Counted from the stretch's first letter, positions 9,009-17,859 are shown. The stretch is DNA of 64,000 nucleotides from JACVRM01 sp963839815 (GCA_963839815.1 CAWIWF010000008.1:124001-188000), one strand, 5' to 3'. Numbers and translations: made by a program. Notes: generated by a model not told the origin, from the sequence alone.

Positions 9009-10711
9009 TCGCTCTCGCCTCTCGTGACGATGTCGCGGTAGCCGGCCTGCAGCAGCAGCTCGCGGTGGGTGCCCTGCGCGAGCACGGCGCCCCCCTCGAG
9101 CCAGACGACGCGGTCGGCGCGGTCGAGCACGAGCGGGCTCGCGGTGACGACGACGGTGGTCCGGCCGGCACGGGCCTGGCGCAGGCGCGCGGCGATGCGC
9201 GCCTCCGTGTGGGCGTCGACGGCGCTGGTGGGCTCGACGAGCACGAGCACCTCGGGGTCGGCGAGCAGGGCACGCGCGAGCGCGAGCCGCTGGCGCTGGC
9301 CGCCCGAGAGCGACCGGCCACGCTCCTCGATGTGCTCGTCCAGCCCGTCCGGGAGCGCGTCGAGCACATCCTGCGCGTCCGCCAGCCAGATCGCGCGCCG
9401 GATCGCGTCGTCGTCGGCCCGGTCCCAGGGGTCGAGCGCCTCGTGCAGCGGTCCCGAGAAGAGCACGGGGTCGGCCTCGCTGACGACGATGCGGCGCCGC
9501 ACTGCGGCGAGCCGGAGGTCGACGAGGCGAGCCTCGCCGAGCCGCACCTCCGCGTCGTCGGTGAACCGCCCGAGCCGGTCGGCGAGCGCGCCTGCCTCGT
9601 CAGGCCGGGCGGAGACGACGCAGGTCAGCAGCCCGGGCTCGACGAGGAGGCCGGTGCGGCCGTCCGAGAGCGGAACGCCGGCAGGCGGCTCCTGCGCGGG
9701 ATCCGCCGGGTCACGCACCGGCGGCTCGACGCTGAGCACATCGAGGATCCGCCGCGAGCCGACGAGGGCACGGGTGACCTTGTCGACGGCCTCGGCTGCC
9801 GTGCGCAGCGGAATGACCAGGAAGACGGCATAGCCGTAGAAGGCGACCAGCTCGCCCGGGCCGATGCGACCGGAGAGGGCGAAGCGGGCGCCGATCCAGG
9901 TGACGAGGACGATGAAGATGCCGGGCAGCAGAACCTGTGCCGCGTCGAGCGTCGACTGCGGGAGGGCGACGCGGACGCCCATCAGGCGAACCGTCTGCGA
10001 CTGGCGCTGGTAGCGGTCGAAGAACGCCTGCTCGCCACCGATCCCGCGCAGGACGCGCAACCCCGCGGCGGTGTCGGCGCCGAGGGCGGTCAGCGCGCCG
10101 ACCTCGTGCCGTTGCGCCCGCTGGCGCGCCTGGAGCGGCCGGATGACGACGCCGAGCGCGGCCACGAGCACCGGCACGCCGATCAGCACCACCAGCCCGA
10201 GGGCGACCGAGGACGAGAGCAGGATGAACGCGACGACGACGTAGGCGGCGACCGCTCCCGAGAAGCGCGCCGTGATGTCGAGCGCGCTGCCGGCGTGGGG
10301 GGCATCGCTCGCAACGGTGGCGACCACCTCGCCCGTCGAGTGGCGGGCTCTGATCGCGCCGCCCGTGCCCGAGACGTGGTGGCCGAGCAGCTGAAGCAGG
10401 CGGAAGGTCGCCTGCATCCAGTTCGAGACGGCGAAGCGGTGGCGCATGACGCCCGCGACTGCCTGAGTGGCGCCGAGCGCGAGCAGGATGCCGGCCCAGA
10501 GCAGGAGCTGCTGCCGGTCGTCGTCGACGACCCCACGCTCGATCGCCTGCCCGATCGCGAACGGCATCAGCGCTAGGGCGAGCATCCAGACGACGCCGAG
10601 CGTGATCCCCGCGGCGAGCGTCGGCAGCTGCTTGCTCGCCACCCAGAGGAGCAGGCGCGCCGGCGAGCGCGTGTCCGGGACGCCCGGGTCGGCATAGGGG
10701 AGCTCGATCAC
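9005..10711 (-). CDS. ABC exporter half with a degenerate nucleotide-binding domain
   Basis: 568 residues, membrane domain then NBD. No Walker A is recognisable: LLTCVVSARPDEAG stands where GxxGxGKT should be. Walker B reads LVLVEPTS, with Val for the Asp, and the H-loop His is gone (VVTASPLVL). The signature LSGGQRQRLALARALL is perfect. Together with the partner at 7131-9008 one complete ATP site can form: Walker A/B from the partner, signature from this subunit. The other site would be dead. Asymmetric heterodimers are known among bacterial exporters (TM287/288, BmrCD). First gene of the two-gene unit. Confidence 0.9.
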   Translation of the reverse strand: MIELPYADPGVPDTRSPARLLLWVASKQLPTLAAGITLGVVWMLALALMPFAIGQAIERGVVDDDRQQLLLWAGILLALGATQAVAGVMRHRFAVSNWMQATFRLLQLLGHHVSGTGGAIRARHSTGEVVATVASDAPHAGSALDITARFSGAVAAYVVVAFILLSSSVALGLVVLIGVPVLVAALGVVIRPLQARQRAQRHEVGALTALGADTAAGLRVLRGIGGEQAFFDRYQRQSQTVRLMGVRVALPQSTLDAAQVLLPGIFIVLVTWIGARFALSGRIGPGELVAFYGYAVFLVIPLRTAAEAVDKVTRALVGSRRILDVLSVEPPVRDPADPAQEPPAGVPLSDGRTGLLVEPGLLTCVVSARPDEAGALADRLGRFTDDAEVRLGEARLVDLRLAAVRRRIVVSEADPVLFSGPLHEALDPWDRADDDAIRRAIWLADAQDVLDALPDGLDEHIEERGRSLSGGQRQRLALARALLADPEVLVLVEPTSAVDAHTEARIAARLRQARAGRTTVVVTASPLVLDRADRVVWLEGGAVLAQGTHRELLLQAGYRDIVTRGESE

Positions 10712-10875
10712 GGCTGCAGGCTAGAGACGCGGCGTGGCCGGCCGGCACGCACCCGGCCAGAGCCGCGCATCACGTCGGGGCAGGGCCTCGCTCGGGCGGA
10801 CGCCGCGGGCCCGCAAGGCCGTTGCTTCGAGCGCAGCGGGCGGTCTAGGGTAGTGCACCGCGACGAGGAGGGACG

Positions 10876-11286
10876 ATGCCTGAGTCCAACACCGCGATCG
10901 CTCGGCGCCTCGAGGAGGCCTTCGAATCCGGCGACGAGGACGAGATCAGGGCGGTCTGCGACACCGACCTGACCGACCACAACCCGCTGCCCGAGCAGAA
11001 GCCGGGTCTGGCCGGATACATGGAGACGGCGGCCTTCTACAAGTCGATCTTCCCGGATCTGACGCTCGAGGAGCTGATCGTGATCGGCGAAGGCGACCTC
11101 GTGGCCACCCGCTGGACGGTCGCCGGCACGCATCAGGCCGAGTTCTTCGGCATCCCTCCGACCGGCAAGCGCGTGCGCACCGAGGGCATGAACTTCTACC
11201 GCGTCACGGACGGCAAGGTGACCGACGTCTGGACGCAGTTCGACGGCCTGGGGCTGATGGAGCAGCTGGGAGCCGCGCCGGGCTAA
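10876..11286 (+). CDS. SnoaL-like ester cyclase / NTF2-fold protein
   Basis: 136 residues. The pattern NTAIARRLEEAFESGD, then TDHNPLP, then FPDLTLEELIVIGEGDLVATRWTV and a Thr/Gly-rich strand is that of SnoaL-like polyketide-cyclase and ester-cyclase proteins with the NTF2 cone fold. Most members outside antibiotic clusters have no known substrate, and there is no polyketide cluster here. A strong Shine-Dalgarno sequence (GAGGAGGG) sits just before ATG 10876, in contrast to the many leaderless genes of this window. Confidence 0.85.
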   Translation: MPESNTAIARRLEEAFESGDEDEIRAVCDTDLTDHNPLPEQKPGLAGYMETAAFYKSIFPDLTLEELIVIGEGDLVATRWTVAGTHQAEFFGIPPTGKRVRTEGMNFYRVTDGKVTDVWTQFDGLGLMEQLGAAPG

Positions 11287-11297
11287 CGCCGGCCGAG

Positions 11298-11969
11298 CTA
11301 CTCGCAGCCGATCCCGTCGCCGTCGCCGTCGAACCGGTGCGGGTCGGCACCGACGACGCGAAAGCCCGAGACGGCCACGTCCGCGCAGTCGAGATCGGGC
11401 GGGGGCGAGGGGATGCACACGCCGGGATAGGACGGGTCGCAGCGTGAGCCGCCGGCTCCGCCCTCCCGCGGGGCGGTCGACGTGGTCGCCGGTGCGTACG
11501 GATCCCAGGCTGCGCGGCAGGCGCCCCAGAGGCCGCGCTTCGCGCTGCGCGCCGCCCGTCCGGCACGCAGCAGCGCCCGTGCGTACTTGCCGTGCGCGCG
11601 CCCGTAGAGATACACGGTCGCCGAGCCGCCCCGGACGAGCTCGAGATTGACGTTGCGGCCGCGGTACCAGACGTACCGGAGCAGGCGTCCGTAGCGGTCG
11701 GTGCGGTCGAGTCTGCCGTCGGCCTCGAGCCCGACGGTCGCCCCGGCAGGCAGCAGCCGCCGCAAGTTGCGGGCCGCGGCCTGCGAGTAGCACTCGCCGC
11801 GACCGGTCTCGGGTGTGTCGATCTGGAGGAGGCGGACGCGCGCGCCGTTCGAGAGCGCGATCGTGTCGCCGTCGATCACCCGTTCGACCCGGGCGCTGGT
11901 GACGCCTGGTGCGGCCGCCGCTCCGGCGACGACGAAGGCCACGAGCGCAGCGATCAGCGCGGTGCGCAT
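11298..11969 (-). CDS. Exported thermonuclease-like nuclease with excalibur domain
   Basis: 223 residues. An N-terminal signal sequence (MRTALIAALVAFVVAGAAAA) precedes a staphylococcal-nuclease fold: RVIDGDTIAL, LLQIDTPE with catalytic and calcium residues, then DRYGRLLRYVW. After a low-complexity linker the C-terminus has the excalibur calcium-binding motif, ending FDGDGDGIGCE. The enzyme probably degrades extracellular DNA or RNA. It is convergent with the SnoaL-like gene. The ATG start follows CACCAT and 6 nt, a weak leaderless signal. Confidence 0.88.
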   Translation of the reverse strand: MRTALIAALVAFVVAGAAAAPGVTSARVERVIDGDTIALSNGARVRLLQIDTPETGRGECYSQAAARNLRRLLPAGATVGLEADGRLDRTDRYGRLLRYVWYRGRNVNLELVRGGSATVYLYGRAHGKYARALLRAGRAARSAKRGLWGACRAAWDPYAPATTSTAPREGGAGGSRCDPSYPGVCIPSPPPDLDCADVAVSGFRVVGADPHRFDGDGDGIGCE

Positions 11970-12232
11970 ACACGGATGGTGTCCCCGCGGGACCTGTCCG
12001 CCAATGAGCCGATCGGCCTATCTGCCGGTCCGCAGAGTCCCAGTGCCGGCCCGCGCGGCGGAGCACGGCCTCGCGCCTACGACAGGGCGCAGGGTAGGCA
12101 AGTAGGACACCACCAAGCGTGGATGCATGGTTTCCGCCCGCCCCGGGTAGAAGGTCGGCCGCAGGCGGCCGACCGCAGTGGGCGGCGTCGACTGCCGTGC
12201 GCAAACCCGTCCCCACTACCGAGGAGTAGGAC

Positions 12233-13180
12233 ATGCGCAAGCTCTTCAGCGGCCTGGTGCTCGTGGCCGCCGTCTCTCTCGTCGCCGGCGCCGGGGTCGC
12301 GCTGGCGACCGACGCGACCGCCTCCGGCGACGACGCCGTCACCCTCGTGCAGCCGCGGCCGTCGTGGCTGACCGCGGACCTCGAGCGGCGGATCGTTCAG
12401 TCCGGTACCGCAGGCGTCGAAGTGGCCGTCGGCAAGCAGGCCGCCGTCGAGCCGAACTGCCTCGGCTACGCACCGCCGTCTGTCGGCACCGGAGGCGTCT
12501 CGCTCAACGCCGTCTCGGCTGGCACCTGCATGGTGTCGCCGCACGGCTGCACGATGAACTTCGTCTTCACCGACGGCACGTCGTCGTACATCGGCACGGC
12601 CGGGCACTGCGTGGCGGGCGGCAAGACCGTGATCGCGCAGGTCTCGACCCGCGTCGACCCCACCGACACCGTGTTCGCAACGCTGGCCGCCATCGGCACG
12701 GTCACCCGCAGCTGGAACGCCGGCATCGGCAAGGATTTCGCGCTCGTGAAGATCAACCCGGGCTTCAGGGTCGTTCCCGCCATGGCCGGGGCACTCGGGC
12801 CGACGGGGGTCTTCTGCGGCGATCCGGTGGGCCAGCCCGTCATGCACTACGGGCACGGGTACATCGTCTTCGTCGAGCAGGGCAACGCCAAGTTCGGTGA
12901 GGTCGTGCCCGACCTGACCGCCGTGTTCAAGTTTGCCTCCCCCAACGGCTTCAACTGGGTCGGCTACGGGTTGCCGGGCGACTCGGGGAGCGGCGTCATG
13001 AACGACGCCGGCCTCGCCGTCGGCGATCTGACGCACGGGATCGGCGTCGCCGGCTTGCCGGTGCCCGGTCTCAGCCTCGGCACCGACATGGGCGGCATCT
13101 TCAACCTGATCGGCGCGAGCTACGGGCTCGTCACGGCGGACGGTCGCCGCGCGAGCTGCGCCAACCCGCTCGGCCTCTAG
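12233..13180 (+). CDS. Exported S1-family (chymotrypsin-like) serine protease
   Basis: 315 residues with an N-terminal signal sequence (MRKLFSGLVLVAAVSLVAGA, cleavage near ALA). The catalytic triad is visible: His125 in GTAGHC, Asp168 in GKDFALVKI and Ser251 in GDSGSG. Cys pairs suggest disulfides, so the mature enzyme acts outside the cell. A Gly-rich specificity region follows the serine. GAGGAGTAGGAC before the ATG provides a ribosome-binding site. It is followed by a hairpin terminator, then by a secreted carboxypeptidase; the two together suggest extracellular protein degradation. Confidence 0.88.
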   Translation: MRKLFSGLVLVAAVSLVAGAGVALATDATASGDDAVTLVQPRPSWLTADLERRIVQSGTAGVEVAVGKQAAVEPNCLGYAPPSVGTGGVSLNAVSAGTCMVSPHGCTMNFVFTDGTSSYIGTAGHCVAGGKTVIAQVSTRVDPTDTVFATLAAIGTVTRSWNAGIGKDFALVKINPGFRVVPAMAGALGPTGVFCGDPVGQPVMHYGHGYIVFVEQGNAKFGEVVPDLTAVFKFASPNGFNWVGYGLPGDSGSGVMNDAGLAVGDLTHGIGVAGLPVPGLSLGTDMGGIFNLIGASYGLVTADGRRASCANPLGL

Positions 13181-13191
13181 GAGCTGAGCGC

Positions 13192-13219
13192 GTGGGCCCG
13201 GCCGTGAGGTCGGGCCCAC
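13192..13219 (+). terminator. Hairpin terminator after the serine protease
   Basis: Perfect 9-bp stem GTGGGCCCG / CGGGCCCAC around a 10-nt loop, 12 nt past the stop. No T-run follows. Confidence 0.6.
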
Positions 13220-13252
13220 ACCGCGCGCCGGTGACGAGCTGGGTTTGAAAGC

Positions 13253-13282
13253 CTGACACCCCGGATAGTGGTTACTTAGGCT
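13253..13282 (+). promoter_or_regulatory. Promoter of the M14 carboxypeptidase gene
   Basis: -35 CTGACA (13253-13258), 18-nt spacer, -10 TAGGCT (13277-13282). An AGGAGG ribosome-binding site sits before the ATG at 13317, so this transcript has a leader of about 28 nt. Confidence 0.5.
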
Positions 13283-13316
13283 AGACTCTTCGCCGACCAC
13301 GTCCCAGGAGGTTCTG

Positions 13317-15395
13317 ATGCGACTCTCAGACCGTTCGTCGGGCCGTGTGGTCGCGACCGTCGTCGCCGTGGCGCTCGCCGTGGTGGTGCTGCCGGTCTCG
13401 ATCTCTGCGGCTTCGACAGAGAGACCGTTCCCGACCCAGCTCGTCCGCGTCAACGTCCCGACACAGGGCGACCGCGACCGGCTCACCGATCTCGGCCTCG
13501 ATCTGACCGAGCATGGCAGCCCCACCTTCGTCGAGGCCGTGCTGCACTCGACCGCCGACGCCGGCAGGCTGCTCGACGCTGGCTTCACGTACTCGGTCTC
13601 GATCCCCGATCTCGCGCTGCGCGAGCTCGAGAACAACGAGGTCAACGCGGCCTACGCGGCCAGCACCGGCGTCTCGCCCCTGCCCTCGGGCCGGGACACG
13701 TACCGAACTCTCGCCGACTACAACGCCGAGCTGTCCGCGCTCGCCGACGGCAATCCGGGTCTCGTGCGGCGCTTCGAGCTCAGCCACACGACCCTCGAGG
13801 GCAGGCCGATCGTCGGTGTCGAGATCAGCGACACCGTCGCGGCGACCGGTGACGGCAAGCCGACGTTCCTGCTGATGGGCGTGCATCACGCGCGCGAGTG
13901 GCCGTCCGGCGAGCACGCGATGGAGCTCGCCCACGACCTCGTGGCGAACTACGGCTCCGATGCTCGCATCACCGACGTGCTCAGGCGCACGCGCGTCCTG
14001 GTGGTGCCGATCGTGAATCCGGACGGGTTCGAGCAGTCGCGCAAGTGGGGCGATCTGGTCGACACCCGCGAGATCGACGACGGCGGCACGGTGACGGTGC
14101 TCGGCAACCCCGGCAACGCCTACAAGCGCAAGAACTGCCGGGTCGCCGACGCGGCGGAGTCGACGCCGCCCGGCGCCTGCGAGGTGACCAGTCCGGGTGG
14201 CTTCGGCATCGGCGTCGATCTCAACCGCAACTACGGCGGTTCCTGGGGCGGCGCGGGCGCGTCGAGCGTCGTCGCCGACCCGACCTACCGGGGCGCAGGC
14301 CCCTTCTCCGAGCCGGAGACCCAGGCCGTGCGCGAGCTGATCTCGTCACGTCACGTGACGACCCTGATCACCAACCACACGTACAGCAACCTGGTGCTCC
14401 GCCCGCCGGGCGTCCGTGCTGCCGGCAAGACCGTCGACGAGGCTGCGATGAAGGCGCTGGGCGCGCGGATGGCGGCCCAGAACGGCTATCGCAACATCCA
14501 CGGCTGGCAGCTGTACGACACCACCGGCACGACCGAGGACTGGTCGTACGCCGCGACCGGCGGCTACGGCTACACCTTCGAGATCGGGCCCGACGAGTTC
14601 CACCCGCCGTTCCCCGAGGTGATCGACCAGTACCTCGGCGCGGGCCTCTACGCGGGCAAGGGCAACCGCGAGGCGTACCTGCTCGCGCTCGAGAACGCGG
14701 CAGACGCCCGGCAGCACGCGCTCGTCGCCGGCAAGGCGCCGGCGGGCGCGGTCCTGCGGTTGACGAAGGCCTTCAAGACGGCGACGTCGCAGAGCACCTT
14801 CATCGAGGACCGGCTCGAGTCGACACTGACCGTCCCGGCGAACGGCAGGTACAGCTGGCACGTCAACCCCTCGACCCGGCCCGAGGTGATGGAGCACCGG
14901 GTGACGATCCTGGCCCAGGAGCCGACCCGCGAGGAGGCCTTCTCCTGGACGGGCGTGTGGCTCCCCGGGGACCACGTCGACTTCGACTTCTCATTGCCGG
15001 AGGCCGGCGTGGCCGCACTGAAGGTGAACCTCGACTGGCCGACGCCCGACGACCTCGACCTCTACGTCTACTACCGGAACCCGGACGGGACGCTGGTCGA
15101 GGTCGGCAGCTCGGGCGAGTTCGTGCTGGCGAAGGAGGAGGCGATTCTGGAGTTGCCGGAGGCCGGCGAGTACGTGCTCCGCGTGGAGAACTTCGCCTCG
15201 GCGACACCGTCCTTCTCGCTGACCGCAGGTCTCTACGGTGCCGTCGGCGAGGACGTGTTCGGCGGCAACGTGGTCGAGAGCTACAAGCTCACCTGCGAGC
15301 GGCCCGACGGCACCGTGCTCCAAACGGCGAGCGTCACGGTCGATCGCGGCCGCAGCGCGAAGGTCGATCTGAAGGAGTGCGCGAAGCGCTTCTAG
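13317..15395 (+). CDS. Exported M14 zinc carboxypeptidase with C-terminal beta domains
   Basis: 692 residues with a hydrophobic export signal (about residues 11-30). The M14 domain shows the zinc motif HHAREW near 190-195 and NPDGFEQSRKW. LNRNYGGSWGG then carries the substrate-binding Arg/Asn region, followed by TNHTYSN and the catalytic Glu in YTFEIGPDEF. After about residue 475 come beta-rich regions, including DWPTPDDLDLYVYY, which resembles pre-peptidase C-terminal domains of secreted proteases. The role is release of C-terminal amino acids from extracellular peptides. It has its own promoter and ribosome-binding site and ends at a strong hairpin. Confidence 0.9.
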   Translation: MRLSDRSSGRVVATVVAVALAVVVLPVSISAASTERPFPTQLVRVNVPTQGDRDRLTDLGLDLTEHGSPTFVEAVLHSTADAGRLLDAGFTYSVSIPDLALRELENNEVNAAYAASTGVSPLPSGRDTYRTLADYNAELSALADGNPGLVRRFELSHTTLEGRPIVGVEISDTVAATGDGKPTFLLMGVHHAREWPSGEHAMELAHDLVANYGSDARITDVLRRTRVLVVPIVNPDGFEQSRKWGDLVDTREIDDGGTVTVLGNPGNAYKRKNCRVADAAESTPPGACEVTSPGGFGIGVDLNRNYGGSWGGAGASSVVADPTYRGAGPFSEPETQAVRELISSRHVTTLITNHTYSNLVLRPPGVRAAGKTVDEAAMKALGARMAAQNGYRNIHGWQLYDTTGTTEDWSYAATGGYGYTFEIGPDEFHPPFPEVIDQYLGAGLYAGKGNREAYLLALENAADARQHALVAGKAPAGAVLRLTKAFKTATSQSTFIEDRLESTLTVPANGRYSWHVNPSTRPEVMEHRVTILAQEPTREEAFSWTGVWLPGDHVDFDFSLPEAGVAALKVNLDWPTPDDLDLYVYYRNPDGTLVEVGSSGEFVLAKEEAILELPEAGEYVLRVENFASATPSFSLTAGLYGAVGEDVFGGNVVESYKLTCERPDGTVLQTASVTVDRGRSAKVDLKECAKRF

Positions 15396-15407
15396 ACCGG
15401 TGACTGA

Positions 15408-15441
15408 GAGAGGGCGGCTCCCGAGGCGGAGCCGCCCTCTC
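15408..15441 (+). terminator. Strong hairpin terminator after the M14 carboxypeptidase
   Basis: Perfect 14-bp inverted repeat, GAGAGGGCGGCTCC and its complement, with a 6-nt loop, 13 nt past the stop. No T-run. Confidence 0.75.
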
Positions 15442-15486
15442 GGCACCGGCTCACGCCGATGCCGGTACGGGCTGGGGCAGGGCCGC

Positions 15487-15492
15487 TAGTGT
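15487..15492 (+). promoter_or_regulatory. -10 box TAGTGT for a leaderless VOC transcript
   Basis: TAGTGT, then 6 nt, then ATG at 15499; no ribosome-binding site. Confidence 0.5.
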
Positions 15493-15498
15493 CGGCCC

Positions 15499-15915
15499 AT
15501 GGACGAGTTTCACCTGGGCCGGCTGCTCGACCACGTGCACCTACGGGTGGCAGACCTCGAGGCCTCGAGGCGCTTCTACCGCGCAGTGCTGCGCTCGCTC
15601 GGGCGCGACCTCAGCGGGGAGGGGGACGGGTACTTCCACGCGGACGAGCTCTTCGTCTCCGCCGACGGCCCACCCACGCGCGGGCTGCATCTTGCCTTCC
15701 AGGCGCCGGACCGCGAGACGGTCGACCGGTTCCACGAGATTGCCCTTGCCGCAGGCGGAGAGGACAACGGCTCGCCCGGGGAGCGCGAGTACCACCCCGG
15801 CTACTACGCGGCGTACGTGCTCGACCCGGACGGGACGAACGTCGAAGCGGTGCACCACGGGCCGGCGGAGCGCTCGGCGTTGTCCGTGGTCGTGACGCCT
15901 GCTGACACTGGCTGA
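15499..15915 (+). CDS. VOC family (glyoxalase-fold) protein
   Basis: 138 residues. LLDHVHLRVADLEASRRFYRA at the N-terminus and YYAAYVLDPDGTNVEAVHH near the end are the paired VOC landmarks with His and Glu at the metal positions. It resembles the proteins at 3337 and 27576 more than textbook glyoxalase I, sharing the DNGxPG...YYAA block, so the three are probably paralogues of one subfamily of unknown substrate. Leaderless start at ATG 15499. The C-terminal 15 residues are extra. Confidence 0.88.
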   Translation: MDEFHLGRLLDHVHLRVADLEASRRFYRAVLRSLGRDLSGEGDGYFHADELFVSADGPPTRGLHLAFQAPDRETVDRFHEIALAAGGEDNGSPGEREYHPGYYAAYVLDPDGTNVEAVHHGPAERSALSVVVTPADTG

Positions 15916-15981
15916 CTGGCGCCGACGACAGTTTGTCTCAAGTGTCCGGCTGTGCCGGTCGATACGTGCGCTGACACGAGT

Positions 15982-16464
15982 ATGCGCACGCTCTGCCTGA
16001 CCCACCTGAAGCTCGTCGCCGCCCTGACGGCCACCGCGCTGGTCGCCGTCGGCGTCGGTGTCGCCGCGTGGAGCGTGAGCGGCTCGGGCGACGGCGCCGT
16101 CAAGGCTGCGAGCTCCGCGCCCCTGACGCTCGCAGACGCCAGCGCGTTCACGACCGCCGACCTCTATCCGGGGGCTACGGCGGCGCTGAAGCTACGCGTG
16201 ACGAACCCCAACTCGTTCCCGGTGCGGATCACGAGCGTCTCCGGCAACGGGGCGATCACGTCCAACGGCGGCGCCGCCTGCACTGCGTCGACCGGTGTGA
16301 CCCTCACGAACCAGACCGGCCTCGCGCTGGACCTCGCGGGCGCCGCGACGGCCACGGTCAGCGTGCCGGGCGCCGTCGCGATGTCGAACGCGTCCGACAC
16401 CGCGTGCCAGGGTGCCGTCTTCACGATTCCGGTGACGGTCACCGCCGTCAGCAACGCCTCGTAG
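15982..16464 (+). CDS. Anchored extracytoplasmic protein, beta-rich, unknown function
   Basis: 160 residues from ATG 15982 (MRTLCLTHLKL), chosen because the hydrophobic segment LVAALTATALVAVGVGVAAW then falls at the N-terminus as a signal anchor. The rest is Ser/Thr/Gly/Ala-rich with alternating beta pattern (LKLRVTNPNSFPVRITSVSG), similar to TasA/CalY-like or DUF11-style surface modules with two Cys that could pair. It precedes another exported protein by 9 nt, so the two are probably one unit. Function not recognised. Confidence 0.6.
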   Translation: MRTLCLTHLKLVAALTATALVAVGVGVAAWSVSGSGDGAVKAASSAPLTLADASAFTTADLYPGATAALKLRVTNPNSFPVRITSVSGNGAITSNGGAACTASTGVTLTNQTGLALDLAGAATATVSVPGAVAMSNASDTACQGAVFTIPVTVTAVSNAS

Positions 16465-16473
16465 CTCGCTCGC

Positions 16474-16890
16474 ATGCGCGGGAGGCGGGCGATCGGACGG
16501 GCGCCGCTGCCGGTGCTCGCGCTCGCGACCGCCGCGTCGGCGCTGGCGGCCTGGTCGAGCGCTGCGACGGGCACCGGAGCGGCCCGTGCGGACGCGCTGC
16601 CGGCCGGGGCGACGCCGACGGCGACGGTCACGAGCCACGACGTGACGCTCGACTGGGAGGAGAGCGAGCTCGCCGGGCAGGACGTGAGCGGCTACATGAT
16701 TCGACGCTACGACGCGGTCACGGGCGTGCCGCAGGCGGTGCTCTCGGCCTGTGCCGGCGTCGTCGGCACCCCGACGTGCGTCGAGCGGGGTGTTCCCACC
16801 GGTTCCTGGCGGTACACCGTCTCGCCCCTGCACGGCGCCTGGCAGGGCGCCGAGGGCGCGCCGAGCGCCATCGTGATCGTCCTGCTGTAG
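16474..16890 (+). CDS. Exported fibronectin-III-like small protein
   Basis: 138 residues. A signal sequence (PLPVLALATAASALAAW) is followed by SSAATGTGAARA. A single beta-sandwich follows, beginning PTATVTSHDVTLDWEESELAG, then GYMIRRYDA and SWRYTVSPLHGAWQG, the strand order of a fibronectin type III domain. It follows the previous surface-type gene by 9 nt. It is probably an envelope or surface-assembly protein; no catalytic motif seen. Function unknown. Confidence 0.6.
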   Translation: MRGRRAIGRAPLPVLALATAASALAAWSSAATGTGAARADALPAGATPTATVTSHDVTLDWEESELAGQDVSGYMIRRYDAVTGVPQAVLSACAGVVGTPTCVERGVPTGSWRYTVSPLHGAWQGAEGAPSAIVIVLL

Positions 16891-16938
16891 AGCGAGGTGC
16901 GGCCCGGCAGCGTGGTCGCCGCCGGGCCGGTTCGCAGC

Positions 16939-17538
16939 TCAGACGGCAGGCGCCTCCGCGTCCACCTTCGCGCGGGCGGCGTCGCCGAGATCCTCGGCGG
17001 CGTCCTCGATCGTGTCGGCGACTTCCTCGACCGCGTCGGCGAAGCGGGCCAGCACCTGGTAGCGGCGCCGCCATCCGGCGGCGACCGCGGTGGCGACCAC
17101 GAGGGTCGCGCCGCCGGCGATCAGGACTCTGCGCGAGCGGACGGCGTCCCCCGCGACTGCGGCGAGGCGCCGGCGCCGGGCGGGCTGGACGCGCGTCGTC
17201 GCGGCCAGCGCGATGTCGGCCGCGCCGACGAGTGCGTGCGGGAGCCAGTGACGTGCTCCCTGGCGAGCGGAGCCGAAGAGCCAGGGCGTCGCAGCCAGCG
17301 CCGCGCCTGCGACCGCGTCGGCGGCCAGGTGCGCGCGCAGCGGGATCAGCTTGCGGGCGCCGAGCTCGTAGTCGGTGAGGGCGCTCATGACCGCCTCGCC
17401 CGTGCCGATCACCCGTGGCACGAGCGTCGAGGAGCGCATGCCGTTCAAATGCAGGACGTCGGGCGCGACGGCGACGGCCGGAGCCGTCAGATAGTCGATC
17501 GCGCCGTGAACCGTGGTGGGTACGAATCGCAGCTTCAT
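16939..17538 (-). CDS. Membrane protein, SPW-repeat-like N-terminus
   Basis: 199 residues. FVPTTVHGAIDYLTAPAVAVAPDVL at the N-terminus resembles SPW-repeat and related small membrane proteins (VHGxxDY...APWLF); a second APWLFG-like motif (ATPWLFGSARQ) follows near residue 105. Then come helices over 110-160 and an acidic amphipathic tail (FADAVEEVADTIEDAAEDLG) that may form a coiled coil. GGAGG precedes the ATG. Function unknown; inner membrane likely. Confidence 0.6.
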   Translation of the reverse strand: MKLRFVPTTVHGAIDYLTAPAVAVAPDVLHLNGMRSSTLVPRVIGTGEAVMSALTDYELGARKLIPLRAHLAADAVAGAALAATPWLFGSARQGARHWLPHALVGAADIALAATTRVQPARRRRLAAVAGDAVRSRRVLIAGGATLVVATAVAAGWRRRYQVLARFADAVEEVADTIEDAAEDLGDAARAKVDAEAPAV

Positions 17539-17593
17539 CGGCCTCCCTCTATAGCGGTGTCGATCGAGCCCTTTCCGGGAGCAGGCGATTGAA

Positions 17594-17629
17594 ACCCGGC
17601 GCGCACACGCTACCGGGTGCGCGCCGGGT
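17594..17629 (-). terminator. Hairpin terminator of the DUF6458 gene
   Basis: Perfect 13-bp stem ACCCGGCGCGCAC and complement with a 10-nt loop, followed on the minus strand by TTTC. It lies 18 nt after the stop of the upstream minus-strand gene. Confidence 0.7.
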
Positions 17630-17646
17630 CTCTGCGGAGGAAACCG

Positions 17647-17859
17647 CTAGCGGTCGATGACGACGCGCTCCTCGCGTCGCGAGCCGCCGAAGCCGCCCCA
17701 GCTCGCCCAGAAGATCATCGACAGGATGCCCCCGACGGCCCCCACGATCAGCAAGATCCAGCCGATCGCGGTGATGTCCACGCCGGCGACCGATGTCTCC
17801 ACGGCCCAGATCAGGATCGCCCCGATCGCGACCAGTAGCAGGCTGACTGAAAGTCCCAC
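17647..17859 (-). CDS. DUF6458 family small membrane protein
   Basis: About 70 residues. Two helices (VSLLLVAIGAILIWAVE and AIGWILLIVGAVGGILSMIFW) flank a VAGVDI turn, then a Gly/Arg tail ending RREERVVIDR. This layout matches the actinobacterial DUF6458 family, function unknown. Two GTG codons are possible starts, at 17865 and 17859; AAGGAGG is 8 nt before the second and only 2 nt before the first, so 17859 is chosen although the family often begins M-S-[IV]-G. It ends in a strong terminator. Confidence 0.7.
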   Translation of the reverse strand: MGLSVSLLLVAIGAILIWAVETSVAGVDITAIGWILLIVGAVGGILSMIFWASWGGFGGSRREERVVIDR

